Shown here: piece by piece, positions 1 to 6,140 of the stretch
Layout: every line of letters starts with the position of its first letter
Position numbering within the stretch: position 1 is the stretch's first letter
From: an uncultured Selenomonadales bacterium
Lineage (GTDB): Bacteria > Bacillota > Negativicutes > Selenomonadales > Selenomonadaceae
DNA length: 6,660 bases
Reading direction: 5' to 3'
Assembly: GCA_937915885.1 (NCBI GenBank)
Contig: CALGGP010000293.1
Coordinates: 1-6,660 of the forward strand
The notes under the pieces: model-generated
Told to the model about the DNA's origin: nothing
Databases searched by the model: none
What the model saw: the letters and a program-made list of their open reading frames with translations, nothing else
Program-made: the position numbers and the translations under genes

Positions 1-43
1 AATCGACTATGCCGGACGCGGCAGACGCTTCGGGGGTGTCTGA
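1..43 (+). CDS. uppS: Undecaprenyl diphosphate synthase, C-terminal tail (partial)
   Basis: Only the last 13 codons, read from base 2 and ending in TGA at 41-43, are inside the window; they give IDYAGRGRRFGGV. A C-terminal RRFGG close to the stop is typical of cis-prenyltransferases of the UppS family, which build the C55 lipid carrier for peptidoglycan synthesis from isopentenyl diphosphate in the cytosol. The following cdsA and dxr genes strengthen the call, because uppS-cdsA-dxr is a recurrent bacterial gene order. The stop directly abuts the TTG start of cdsA, which implies co-transcription and coupled translation. The tail is short, so the family call rests on this motif plus context; no catalytic residues are visible. 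Confidence 0.72.
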   Translation, partial: IDYAGRGRRFGGV

Positions 44-895
44 TTGAAACAGAGAATTATCTCCGGCGTGATTGGCGCGGCTCTTCTGGCAGGGGTGCTG
101 GTTCTGCACAATACGATAGTATTTCCGTTAGCGTTCGCGGCGATTGTCGGAGTGATTCTGTTCGAGTTAATCCGTGCAGTCGGCGGACTGGAATTCAAGC
201 TTTCCACCGGAGCAGTGATGGCTTACGGAATCTTATCAATTATATTATCCTCACTGCTGCGGGATGATGTTTCCGGAGCAGGCTGGCAGCTGGCAGGCAT
301 ATTTTATCAGGTTCTGATGCCCGTCTGTCTGACGCTGATATTCTGGGACTATATGCGCCACCCGAAAACATTCACAATCGAACAGGGTGCGTTTATGATT
401 GCCGCGATGATATTAGTCACAAATTCGTTCACGCTTCTGATGGCTATGAATCATGATGAAAATCATAGTCTGTTCTATGTGATTCTGTCACTCTGCGGCG
501 CGTGGATTGCCGATACCGGCGCATATTTCTCCGGCGTTGCCTTAGGCAGGACAAAACTCTGCCCCGAAATCAGCCCGAAAAAAACCGTGGAAGGCTTTAT
601 CGGCGGACTTGTCAGCAATACGCTGTTATTCGTCCTGATTTTCTTTCTCTATGCGAAAGGATGCGGTCTTGGTTTCGGAATCTTACAGGCTCTGAAAGCC
701 GGACTGTTAGGTCTGGTCTGCGCCGCTGTCAGCGTTCTGGGCGATTTGACGGCTTCGGTTATCAAGCGTCAGAAGGGAATTAAAGATTACGGAAACATCA
801 TGCCCGGACACGGCGGTTTAATGGACAGATTCGACAGCGTCTTGTTTGTCATTCCGGCGTTTTACTGGTGTATGCAGTTATTCCCGATTTTATAA
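44..895 (+). CDS. cdsA: Phosphatidate cytidylyltransferase (CDP-diacylglycerol synthase)
   Basis: This integral membrane enzyme converts phosphatidic acid and CTP to CDP-diacylglycerol, the precursor of the major phospholipids. The 283-residue product is of normal family length and is mostly hydrophobic, with several membrane segments (for example around residues 6-45, 85-101, 117-135, 145-165, 187-204 and 217-233). The family signature is intact at residues 238-264: S238, K241-R242, K247-D248, H256-G-G, D261-R262 and D264. Further conserved blocks are DTGAY (157-161) and SPKKTVEG (177-184). The start is a TTG immediately after the uppS stop, preceded by a G-rich ribosome site (GGGGG at 32-36). 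The resulting MKQRIISGV N-terminus is typical of the family, and no ATG nearby fits better. Codon use favours TTA leucine, like the dxr segment downstream and unlike the clp-lon genes. The family call is very secure. Confidence 0.96.
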   Translation: MKQRIISGVIGAALLAGVLVLHNTIVFPLAFAAIVGVILFELIRAVGGLEFKLSTGAVMAYGILSIILSSLLRDDVSGAGWQLAGIFYQVLMPVCLTLIFWDYMRHPKTFTIEQGAFMIAAMILVTNSFTLLMAMNHDENHSLFYVILSLCGAWIADTGAYFSGVALGRTKLCPEISPKKTVEGFIGGLVSNTLLFVLIFFLYAKGCGLGFGILQALKAGLLGLVCAAVSVLGDLTASVIKRQKGIKDYGNIMPGHGGLMDRFDSVLFVIPAFYWCMQLFPIL

Positions 896-908
896 AAGTA
901 AGCAAAAT

Positions 909-940
909 CAATAAACCTGTCTGACCGGATAGGTTTATTG
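909..940 (+). terminator. Hairpin between cdsA and dxr, possible terminator or attenuator
   Basis: Bases 909-921 pair with 928-940 to give a 13-bp stem with one G-U wobble and a six-base loop (TGACCG). The base of the stem is A/T-rich (AATAAACCT pairing with AGGTTTATT). The 3' arm and the bases just after it are T-rich but lack a clean run of T, so it is a weak intrinsic terminator at best. It sits in the 68-base gap between cdsA and dxr, just ahead of the dxr ribosome site, where it could reduce read-through or protect an mRNA end. The pairing is seen directly; the function is inferred. Confidence 0.45.
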
Positions 941-947
941 TCTTAAT

Positions 948-952
948 AGGAG
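948..952 (+). promoter_or_regulatory. Ribosome binding site of the dxr-headed ORF
   Basis: AGGAG lies 11 bases before the ATG at 964. The spacing is slightly long but acceptable. The ATG gives MKKVALLGSTGSIG, the usual N-terminus of Dxr, so the start is well supported. Confidence 0.65.
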
Positions 953-963
953 TTGTTTGAATC

Positions 964-1893
964 ATGAAAAAAGTCGCTCTTTTAGGCTCTACCGGGTCGA
1001 TAGGCACACAGGCTCTTGAAGTTATCGAAAAGCACGGTCTGAAAGTTACTGCCTTAGCCGCGAACCGTCAGGCGGAAAAATTAGCGGAACAGGCAAAGAA
1101 ATTCCATCCTGAATGCGTCTGCATCTATGACGAATTCCAAGCCGGAAAACTGAAAGAATTACTCTCCGGCGAAAATATCGAAATTCTGACAGGCATGAAC
1201 GGCTTGTGTCAGATTGCTTCTGACAAGAATGCTGATATTGTTCTGAACAGCGTTGTCGGCATGGTCGGACTGCTTCCGACGCTGAAAGCTGTCAAAGCCG
1301 GAAACGATATCGCCCTCGCGAATAAAGAAACACTCGTCGCCGGCGGTGAACTCGTTATGAAAGCCGCCGCCGAAAACGCCGCGATCGAGCGTCAACGGCA
1401 GGATTTGATTGATAAGATCGCCGAGGGGATCACCGTCGATATCCCGCCCGTCATGGTCGAAGAGCAGATCACCAAAATGATCCGCGAGCGCGAACTGCAA
1501 CTGCAGGCGGCGGGCATGTCGATGGAGGAATATTTCCAAGAGTCGGGGCATGCGATGGACGAACTGCGCGAGTCGATGCGCGAGGACGCCGAAAAAGCCG
1601 TGCGCATCAGTCTGATGCTCGAGACGGTGGCGGAGACCGAGGATATTCACGTCGACGAGCAGGATTATCGATATGAGCTGGCGGTGCTGGCGGCGACTTA
1701 CGGCATCCCGCCGAAGGAAATTCAAAAGATCATTCGCAAGGAACGGCAGGGGGCGCTGCTCGTATCGAACGCGCTCCGTCGAAAAGTGATCAGCTTCCTC
1801 GTCGAAAATAACATCAAACCGCCCGTCGAAGAGAGGCCCGTCGAAGAAAAAGAAGCGGCGCCCGTCGAAGAAAAAGAGTCGGAGGATAAATGA
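964..1893 (+). CDS. dxr/tig: Mosaic ORF: Dxr N-terminus joined in frame to trigger factor C-terminus
   Basis: The 309-residue product joins two unrelated proteins. Residues 1 to about 137 are the NADPH-binding part of 1-deoxy-D-xylulose-5-phosphate reductoisomerase (MEP isoprenoid pathway), with GSTGSIG at 8-14, NSVVGMVGLLPTL at 95-107 and ALANKETLVAGG at 117-128. Dxr is normally about 380 residues; here the DSEH metal-binding region and catalytic domain are absent. From about residue 139 the protein matches the C-terminal chaperone arm of trigger factor, with IPPVMVEEQI at 160-169, SMEEYFQ at 186-192, a helical stretch to about 283 and an acidic tail. The ribosome-docking and peptidyl-prolyl isomerase domains of trigger factor are missing, so neither activity is likely complete. 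Codon use changes at the join. Upstream context (cdsA) suits dxr and downstream context (clpP, clpX) suits tig. A chimeric assembly is the best explanation. Confidence 0.85.
   Translation: MKKVALLGSTGSIGTQALEVIEKHGLKVTALAANRQAEKLAEQAKKFHPECVCIYDEFQAGKLKELLSGENIEILTGMNGLCQIASDKNADIVLNSVVGMVGLLPTLKAVKAGNDIALANKETLVAGGELVMKAAAENAAIERQRQDLIDKIAEGITVDIPPVMVEEQITKMIRERELQLQAAGMSMEEYFQESGHAMDELRESMREDAEKAVRISLMLETVAETEDIHVDEQDYRYELAVLAATYGIPPKEIQKIIRKERQGALLVSNALRRKVISFLVENNIKPPVEERPVEEKEAAPVEEKESEDK
1358..1386. other. Chimeric junction between dxr and tig sequence
   Basis: Recognisable Dxr sequence ends around the codons for VMKAAAEN (residues 131-138), and trigger-factor sequence is clear from IERQRQDLIDKI (141-152). 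The DNA between is a GCC-repeat stretch encoding KAAAENAA. Lysine/alanine/glutamate-rich residues would be acceptable both in Dxr after its GGEL segment and in a trigger-factor helix, so the exact base cannot be fixed. Before this point leucine TTA is common; after it CTC/CTG/TTG, TCG and GAG-rich codons dominate. Confidence 0.75.
1822..1877 (+). repeat. Short direct repeats encoding the acidic PVEE tail of trigger factor
   Basis: The string CCCGTCGAAGA occurs at 1822, 1837 and 1861. The last two copies extend to 17 identical bases (CCCGTCGAAGAAAAAGA). They encode PVEER, PVEEKE and PVEEKE, at the end of the trigger-factor portion. The result is a proline-glutamate-rich, probably disordered acidic tail after the structured chaperone arm. 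The spacings (15 and 24 bases) preserve the frame, as expected from in-frame duplication or slippage. Confidence 0.8.
1881..1885 (+). promoter_or_regulatory. Ribosome binding site deciding the clpP start
   Basis: GGAGG ends seven bases before the ATG at 1893 but only four bases before the ATG at 1890. The spacing favours the second of the two tandem ATG codons. The site lies inside the last codons of the upstream ORF, so translation of the two is coupled. Confidence 0.7.
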
Positions 1894-2486
1894 TGTCCTA
1901 TTACGTCCCCATTGTCATCGAGAAAACGGGGCGCGGTGAGCGCGCTTACGACATTTATTCGCGGCTGTTGAAGGATCGCATCGTGATGCTCGGCGGTCCG
2001 ATCAATGACGATGTCGCCAACACCGTCGTTGCGCAACTGCTTTTTCTCGAATCCGAAGACCCCGACAAGGATATTCATCTGTACATCAACAGCCCGGGCG
2101 GGCTCGTGACTGCCGGCTTGGCGATCTATGACACGATGCAGTATATCAAGCCCGACGTGTCGACGATTTGTATCGGTCAAGCGGCGTCGATGGGATCATT
2201 GCTGTTGACGGCGGGAGCAAAGGGCAAAAGATTTTCCCTGCCGTTGGCGCGCATAATGATCCATCAGCCGCTCGGAGGCGCCAGCGGGCAATCGACCGAT
2301 ATTCAAATACAAGCGCGGGAAATTCTCCGATTGCGCGAGATCGGCAACGACATCCTCTGCAAACACACCGGTCAGCCGCGCGAAAAAATCATCGCCGATA
2401 CCGAACGCGATAACTTCATGACGCCCGAGGAGGCGAAGGCGTACGGGCTCATCGACGATGTAGTGTCACGTCCGATCAAAGCGTGA
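1893..2486 (+). CDS. clpP: ATP-dependent Clp protease, proteolytic subunit ClpP
   Basis: ClpP is the cytosolic serine peptidase that forms the barrel-shaped degradation chamber fed by ClpX or other Clp ATPases. The 197-residue product is full length. The catalytic triad is intact: Ser99 in QAASMGSLL, His124 in MIHQPLGG, and Asp173 in TERDNFMT. The INSPGG oxyanion segment is at 66-71, and the N-terminus (SYYVPIVIEKTGRGERAYDI) is typical. Of two tandem ATGs (1890 and 1893), the second is better spaced from GGAGG at 1881-1885; the first would add one Met. The start overlaps the stop of the trigger-factor ORF, and clpX follows after 12 bases, so the three genes look like one transcription unit. 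Codon use matches clpX and lon. There is no sign of damage. Confidence 0.98.
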   Translation: MSYYVPIVIEKTGRGERAYDIYSRLLKDRIVMLGGPINDDVANTVVAQLLFLESEDPDKDIHLYINSPGGLVTAGLAIYDTMQYIKPDVSTICIGQAASMGSLLLTAGAKGKRFSLPLARIMIHQPLGGASGQSTDIQIQAREILRLREIGNDILCKHTGQPREKIIADTERDNFMTPEEAKAYGLIDDVVSRPIKA

Positions 2487-2490
2487 GGAG
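2484..2490 (+). promoter_or_regulatory. Ribosome binding site deciding the clpX start
   Basis: TGAGGAG overlaps the clpP stop codon and ends eight bases before the ATG at 2499. A GTG at 2490 in the same frame would lie within the site itself, so the ATG at 2499 is the better start. Confidence 0.75.
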
Positions 2491-2498
2491 TGTCGAAT

Positions 2499-3773
2499 AT
2501 GTTGAAGTTCGGCAGCAGTACCGTAAAGTGTTCATTCTGCGGCAAGAACGAGCGCGCCGTTCGCAAACTCGTCGCCGGTCCCAACGGCGTTTATATTTGC
2601 AACGAGTGCATTGAATTGTGCATGGATTTGGTTAATCCCGAAGGCAGCTATGACGACGATGATTTTGAGGGTGAGTATGAAACGCCCGATCTGCCCAAGC
2701 CGAAGGAGATTTGCTCGATCCTCGATCAATACGTGATCGGTCAGGCGGACGCGAAAAAAACTCTGTCGGTCGCCGTCTACAACCATTATAAGCGGATCAA
2801 TCAGAAGGCGTTGCGGCGCTCGAAAAATGAGGTCGAACTGCAGAAGTCAAACATTCTGATGATCGGACCGACGGGTTGCGGCAAAACGTTGCTTGCACAG
2901 ACGTTGGCGCGGATATTAAACGTGCCGCTGGCGATCGCCGACGCGAACTCCTTGACGGAGGCGGGCTATGTCGGCGAGGACGTTGAAGACGTGCTGTTGA
3001 AATTGTTGCAGGCGGCGAACGGCGACATCGAAAAGGCGGAGCGCGGGATCGTTTACATCGACGAGATTGACAAGATCGCGCGCAAGACCGGTGAATCGCG
3101 AGACATCTCCGGCGAGGGCGTTCAGCAGGCGCTGTTGAAGATTCTCGAGGGGACGATCGTATCGGTGCCGTCGACGAGCGGCGGACATCGACACTCCATG
3201 ACGCCCGAGTACATTCGCCTCGACACGAAAAATATATTGTTCATCTGCGGCGGAGCGTTCACCGATCTCGACAGAGTGATCGAGCAACGGTTGAGCGGAT
3301 CGGCGCTGGGCTTCGGAGCCGCAATCAAGTCGAAGGACGAACACGACGTCGGGCAAATTCTGAAAGAAGTGCTGCCGGACGACCTGTTGAAGGACGGATT
3401 GATCCCCGAGTTCGTCGGTCGATTGCCGATCATCGTGACGCTCGAGGCGCTCGACGAGGACGCGCTCACCGACATTTTAACCAAGCCGAAGAACGCGCTC
3501 ATCAAACAGTATCAAAGGATGCTCGAGATGGACGGCGTGAAGGTGGTGTTCGAGGACGATGCGATCCGCTTGATCGCGCGGGAGGCGTTGCAACGAAACT
3601 CGGGGGCGCGCGGACTCCGCTCGATACTCGAAAAGCTGATGCGGAGCGTGATGTACGAGGCGCCTTCGTTCGACGGCAACGCGACTTGTTACATCACAAA
3701 GGACGTTGTCAAATATCATCGAGACCCGGTCGTCAAGCTCGACGGCAGGTCTCGAAAGCAACTCAACGGTTGA
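2499..3773 (+). CDS. clpX: ATP-dependent Clp protease, ATP-binding subunit ClpX
   Basis: ClpX is a hexameric AAA+ unfoldase that recognises tagged or damaged proteins and threads them into ClpP. The 424-residue product is the normal length. The N-terminal zinc-binding domain has C11, C14, C34 and C37 (CSFC and CNEC). Walker A is GPTGCGKT at 123-130, the pore loop is GYVGED at 156-161, and Walker B is IVYIDEID at 184-191. An HRH-type pore-2 loop lies near 230-232, the ClpP-docking tripeptide is LGF at 270-272, the arginine-finger segment PEFVGR is at 303-308, and sensor 2 is GARGLR at 369-374. An acidic linker (about 49-62) joins the two domains. The gene follows clpP after 12 bases and ends in tandem stops (TGA TAA). 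All key residues checked are present, so it should be functional. Confidence 0.98.
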   Translation: MLKFGSSTVKCSFCGKNERAVRKLVAGPNGVYICNECIELCMDLVNPEGSYDDDDFEGEYETPDLPKPKEICSILDQYVIGQADAKKTLSVAVYNHYKRINQKALRRSKNEVELQKSNILMIGPTGCGKTLLAQTLARILNVPLAIADANSLTEAGYVGEDVEDVLLKLLQAANGDIEKAERGIVYIDEIDKIARKTGESRDISGEGVQQALLKILEGTIVSVPSTSGGHRHSMTPEYIRLDTKNILFICGGAFTDLDRVIEQRLSGSALGFGAAIKSKDEHDVGQILKEVLPDDLLKDGLIPEFVGRLPIIVTLEALDEDALTDILTKPKNALIKQYQRMLEMDGVKVVFEDDAIRLIAREALQRNSGARGLRSILEKLMRSVMYEAPSFDGNATCYITKDVVKYHRDPVVKLDGRSRKQLNG

Positions 3774-3779
3774 TAAAAT

Positions 3780-3810
3780 GCCGCGCAGAATCCTGCACGG
3801 CTTAATTTTT
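3780..3810 (+). terminator. Probable intrinsic terminator between clpX and lon
   Basis: GCCG (3780-3783) pairs with CGGC (3798-3801), and GCAG (3785-3788) pairs with CTGC (3793-3796). The arms are separated by one C-A mismatch and close on an AATC loop. A T-rich tail follows, TTAATTTTT, with five T at 3806-3810. The hairpin begins just after the tandem clpX stops and ends before the lon ribosome site. It could terminate or attenuate the tig-clpP-clpX transcript so that lon is expressed at a different level. The mismatch may make it leaky, and no clear lon promoter is visible in the gap. Confidence 0.6.
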
Positions 3811-3816
3811 AATTGC

Positions 3817-3824
3817 GAGGTGAT
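3817..3824 (+). promoter_or_regulatory. Strong ribosome binding site of lon
   Basis: GAGGTGAT matches the end of 16S rRNA over eight bases and sits just before the ATG at 3828, with the GAGG core seven bases away. An in-frame TTG at 3813 precedes this site and is therefore unlikely to be the start. Confidence 0.85.
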
Positions 3825-3827
3825 AAC

Positions 3828-6140
3828 ATGGCTCAAACGATAAATCTGCCGCTGGTGCCGTTGCGCGGTATGACGATATTTCCGAATATGATAGTGCATC
3901 TGGACGTGGGGCGCGAGAAGTCGATCAACGCGATCGAGGCGTCGATGGTCGAGAATCGGAAAATATTTTTGGTGGCGCAAAAGTCGCTCGACGATGAAAA
4001 TCCGACGCGCGAGGACATTTACGACATCGGGACGGTCTCCGAGATCAAACAGATAATGAAATTGCCCGACGGCAACATCAGAATTTTGGTCGAGGGCAAC
4101 AATCGGGCGCTGGTGGTCGGCTACCGCGTGTTCGAGAATTACACGGAAGTCGACGTTGAAGTGCACGAAGACCATTGGACGACGACAATGCAGTTGGAGG
4201 CGCTCATCAGAGGCGTGGTGCATGAGTTCGAGGAGTGGGTGAAACTCAGTCGAAAAATCCCGCCGGAGACGTTTGTCGCGGTGACGATCCTCGAGGACGT
4301 CGGGCGGCTGTCGGATTTGATTGCAAGTCACTTGAATTTGAAGCTCGAGGACAAACAGGCGCTGCTCGAGGCGTTTGACGTGCAGAAGCGGCTCGAAAAA
4401 CTTTACGAGATTTTATTCAAAGAGATCGAAATGTTGAAGATGGAGAATAAAATCGGGCAACGCGTCAAGGGGCAAATCGAAAAAATTCAAAAGGATCATT
4501 ATTTGCGCGAACAGTTGAAGGCGATCCACAAAGAGTTGGGCGAGGACGAGGATCGGACGGACGAAATTGAGGCGTATCGCAAAAAATTGGAGGAGGGCGA
4601 TTATCCCGACGATGTCAAACAGATCGTCGACAAGGAACTGAAGCGAATGGAGCGGCTGCCGTCGATGTCGCAGGAGCTCAACGTCATAAAGACTTATATC
4701 GACCTGCTGATTGATCTGCCGTGGCGTGTGTCGACGGAGGACGTGTCGGACATCGTCAACGCGGAAAAAGTACTCAACGAAGATCATTACGGGCTGGTGA
4801 AAATCAAGGAACGGATATTGGATTTCCTTGCGGTGCGCGAATTGACGAAGGACAAACCGGCGCCGATATTGTGTTTGGTGGGACCGCCGGGCGTGGGCAA
4901 AACTTCATTGGCGTCATCGATCGCTCGAGCGATGAATCGGAAATTCATACGGGCGTCGTTGGGCGGCATCAGAGACGAGGCGGAGATCAGAGGGCATCGA
5001 CGGACTTATGTCGGAGCGATGCCGGGGCGGATCATTCAAGGGATCAGGAAGGTCGGCGCGAACAATCCGGTCTTTCTGCTCGACGAGGTTGACAAGATCG
5101 GGGCGGCGGGCTACAACGGTGATCCTTCGTCGGCGCTGCTGGAGGTGCTTGATCCCGCGCAAAACAATACATTCAACGATCACTATGTGGACACGGCGTT
5201 TGACTTGTCGCATGTGTTGTGGATAGTGACGGCGAACAATCTGTCGACGATCCCGAAGCCGTTGCGCGATCGAATGGAGATCATCACGCTGTCGAGTTAC
5301 ACGGAGGCGGAGAAATTAGAGATCGCGAAACGATATCTCGTCCGTCGGCAGAAGGAGGCGAACGGGCTCAGCGGCGCGGACGTATACTTCGGAGCGGGCG
5401 TCATACAAGAAATCATAGCGGAGTATACGCGGGAGGCGGGCGTTCGAGAGCTGGAGCGGATAATCGGCAAGGCGTGTCGGAAGGCGGCGCGCAAAATCGT
5501 CGAGGGCAATCCGAAGCCGATATACATCTCGAAAAAAAATCTGCTCGACTTCCTCGGACGACCGAAATTCATGACGTCGAAGGCGGAGAAAAAACCGCAA
5601 GTCGGAGTGTCGACGGGCATGGCGTGGACGGAGGTCGGCGGAGATATTTTGCCGACAGAGGCGATTGTGCTCAAGGGCAAGGGGCAATTGATTTTGACGG
5701 GAAAATTGGGAGATGTGATGCAGGAATCGGCGCGCGCGGGCTTGACATACATTCGATCGCGTTCCGATGTGATGAAACTCGAGGACGATTTTTACGAGAA
5801 GAACGATATTCATATCCACGTGCCGGAGGGGGCGGTGCCGAAGGACGGACCGTCGGCAGGGATCACGATGGCGACGGCAATGATCTCGGCGCTGACGAAG
5901 AGAAAAGTTAGATCGGACGTGGCGATGACGGGCGAAATCACGTTGAGGGGGAACGTCCTGCCGATCGGCGGGCTGAAGGAAAAAGTGTTGGCGGCGTATC
6001 GAGAGGGAATGCATACGATCATCTTGCCGAAGGACAACGCAAAGGATTTGGAGGATATTCCCGAGAACGTCAAAGCGAAATTGGAGTTCGTCACGGTCGA
6101 GCACATGGACGAAGTGTTGAAGACGGCGTTGTTGAAATGA
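3828..6140 (+). CDS. lon: ATP-dependent endopeptidase Lon (LonA type)
   Basis: Lon is a cytosolic hexameric AAA+ protease that removes misfolded proteins and some short-lived regulators. The 770-residue product is a typical LonA. The N-terminal substrate-binding domain starts at about residue 7 (LPLVPLRGMTIFPNMI). A charged coiled-coil region spans about 185-260. The AAA+ module has Walker A GPPGVGKT at 352-359, the segment GGIRDEAEIRGHRRTYVGAMPGR split over 379-401, and Walker B VFLLDEVDK at 415-423. The C-terminal protease domain has catalytic Ser676 in PKDGPSAG and Lys719 in GLKEK, separated by 43 residues as in E. coli Lon. The start at ATG 3828 is set by the strong ribosome site just upstream; a TTG at 3813 would add five residues. 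The TGA stop overlaps the engB ATG. The gene appears intact. Confidence 0.98.
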   Translation: MAQTINLPLVPLRGMTIFPNMIVHLDVGREKSINAIEASMVENRKIFLVAQKSLDDENPTREDIYDIGTVSEIKQIMKLPDGNIRILVEGNNRALVVGYRVFENYTEVDVEVHEDHWTTTMQLEALIRGVVHEFEEWVKLSRKIPPETFVAVTILEDVGRLSDLIASHLNLKLEDKQALLEAFDVQKRLEKLYEILFKEIEMLKMENKIGQRVKGQIEKIQKDHYLREQLKAIHKELGEDEDRTDEIEAYRKKLEEGDYPDDVKQIVDKELKRMERLPSMSQELNVIKTYIDLLIDLPWRVSTEDVSDIVNAEKVLNEDHYGLVKIKERILDFLAVRELTKDKPAPILCLVGPPGVGKTSLASSIARAMNRKFIRASLGGIRDEAEIRGHRRTYVGAMPGRIIQGIRKVGANNPVFLLDEVDKIGAAGYNGDPSSALLEVLDPAQNNTFNDHYVDTAFDLSHVLWIVTANNLSTIPKPLRDRMEIITLSSYTEAEKLEIAKRYLVRRQKEANGLSGADVYFGAGVIQEIIAEYTREAGVRELERIIGKACRKAARKIVEGNPKPIYISKKNLLDFLGRPKFMTSKAEKKPQVGVSTGMAWTEVGGDILPTEAIVLKGKGQLILTGKLGDVMQESARAGLTYIRSRSDVMKLEDDFYEKNDIHIHVPEGAVPKDGPSAGITMATAMISALTKRKVRSDVAMTGEITLRGNVLPIGGLKEKVLAAYREGMHTIILPKDNAKDLEDIPENVKAKLEFVTVEHMDEVLKTALLK

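Noticed and set aside
1159..1725. 188-codon minus-strand ORF spanning the dxr-tig join
   Set aside because: It is a shadow of the plus-strand ORF. That it crosses the join only reflects lack of stops in that frame and is not independent support for continuity.
964..1893. Idea of a new bifunctional isoprenoid-chaperone enzyme
   Set aside because: Both halves lack their active or docking domains, the flanking genes belong to two separate normal loci, and codon use changes at the join.
2490..2498. GTG at 2490 as the clpX start
   Set aside because: It overlaps the only ribosome site; the ATG at 2499 has proper spacing and gives the usual ClpX N-terminus.
3813..3827. TTG at 3813 as the lon start
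   Set aside because: It lies upstream of the strong GAGGTGAT site, which is well placed for the ATG at 3828; the extra residues do not resemble a Lon N-terminus.
3774..3827. Heat-shock operator or promoter for lon
   Set aside because: No paired CtsR-type heptamers, no CIRCE inverted repeat and no credible -35/-10 pair were found by eye.
3477..4331. 284-codon minus-strand ORF spanning the clpX end and lon start
   Set aside because: It is rich in His, Arg and Leu with no family resemblance, crosses two well-supported plus-strand genes and their gap, and arises from the codon bias of the plus strand.
5219..5911. 230-codon plus-strand ORF in another frame of lon
   Set aside because: Its composition (Gly, Arg, Asp, Glu rich) is that of a shifted reading of lon; the lon frame is intact across it.
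5316..6104. 262-codon minus-strand ORF inside lon
   Set aside because: It lies wholly opposite the conserved Lon ATPase and protease domains, has a low-complexity Arg/His/Leu composition, and has no ribosome site or motif.
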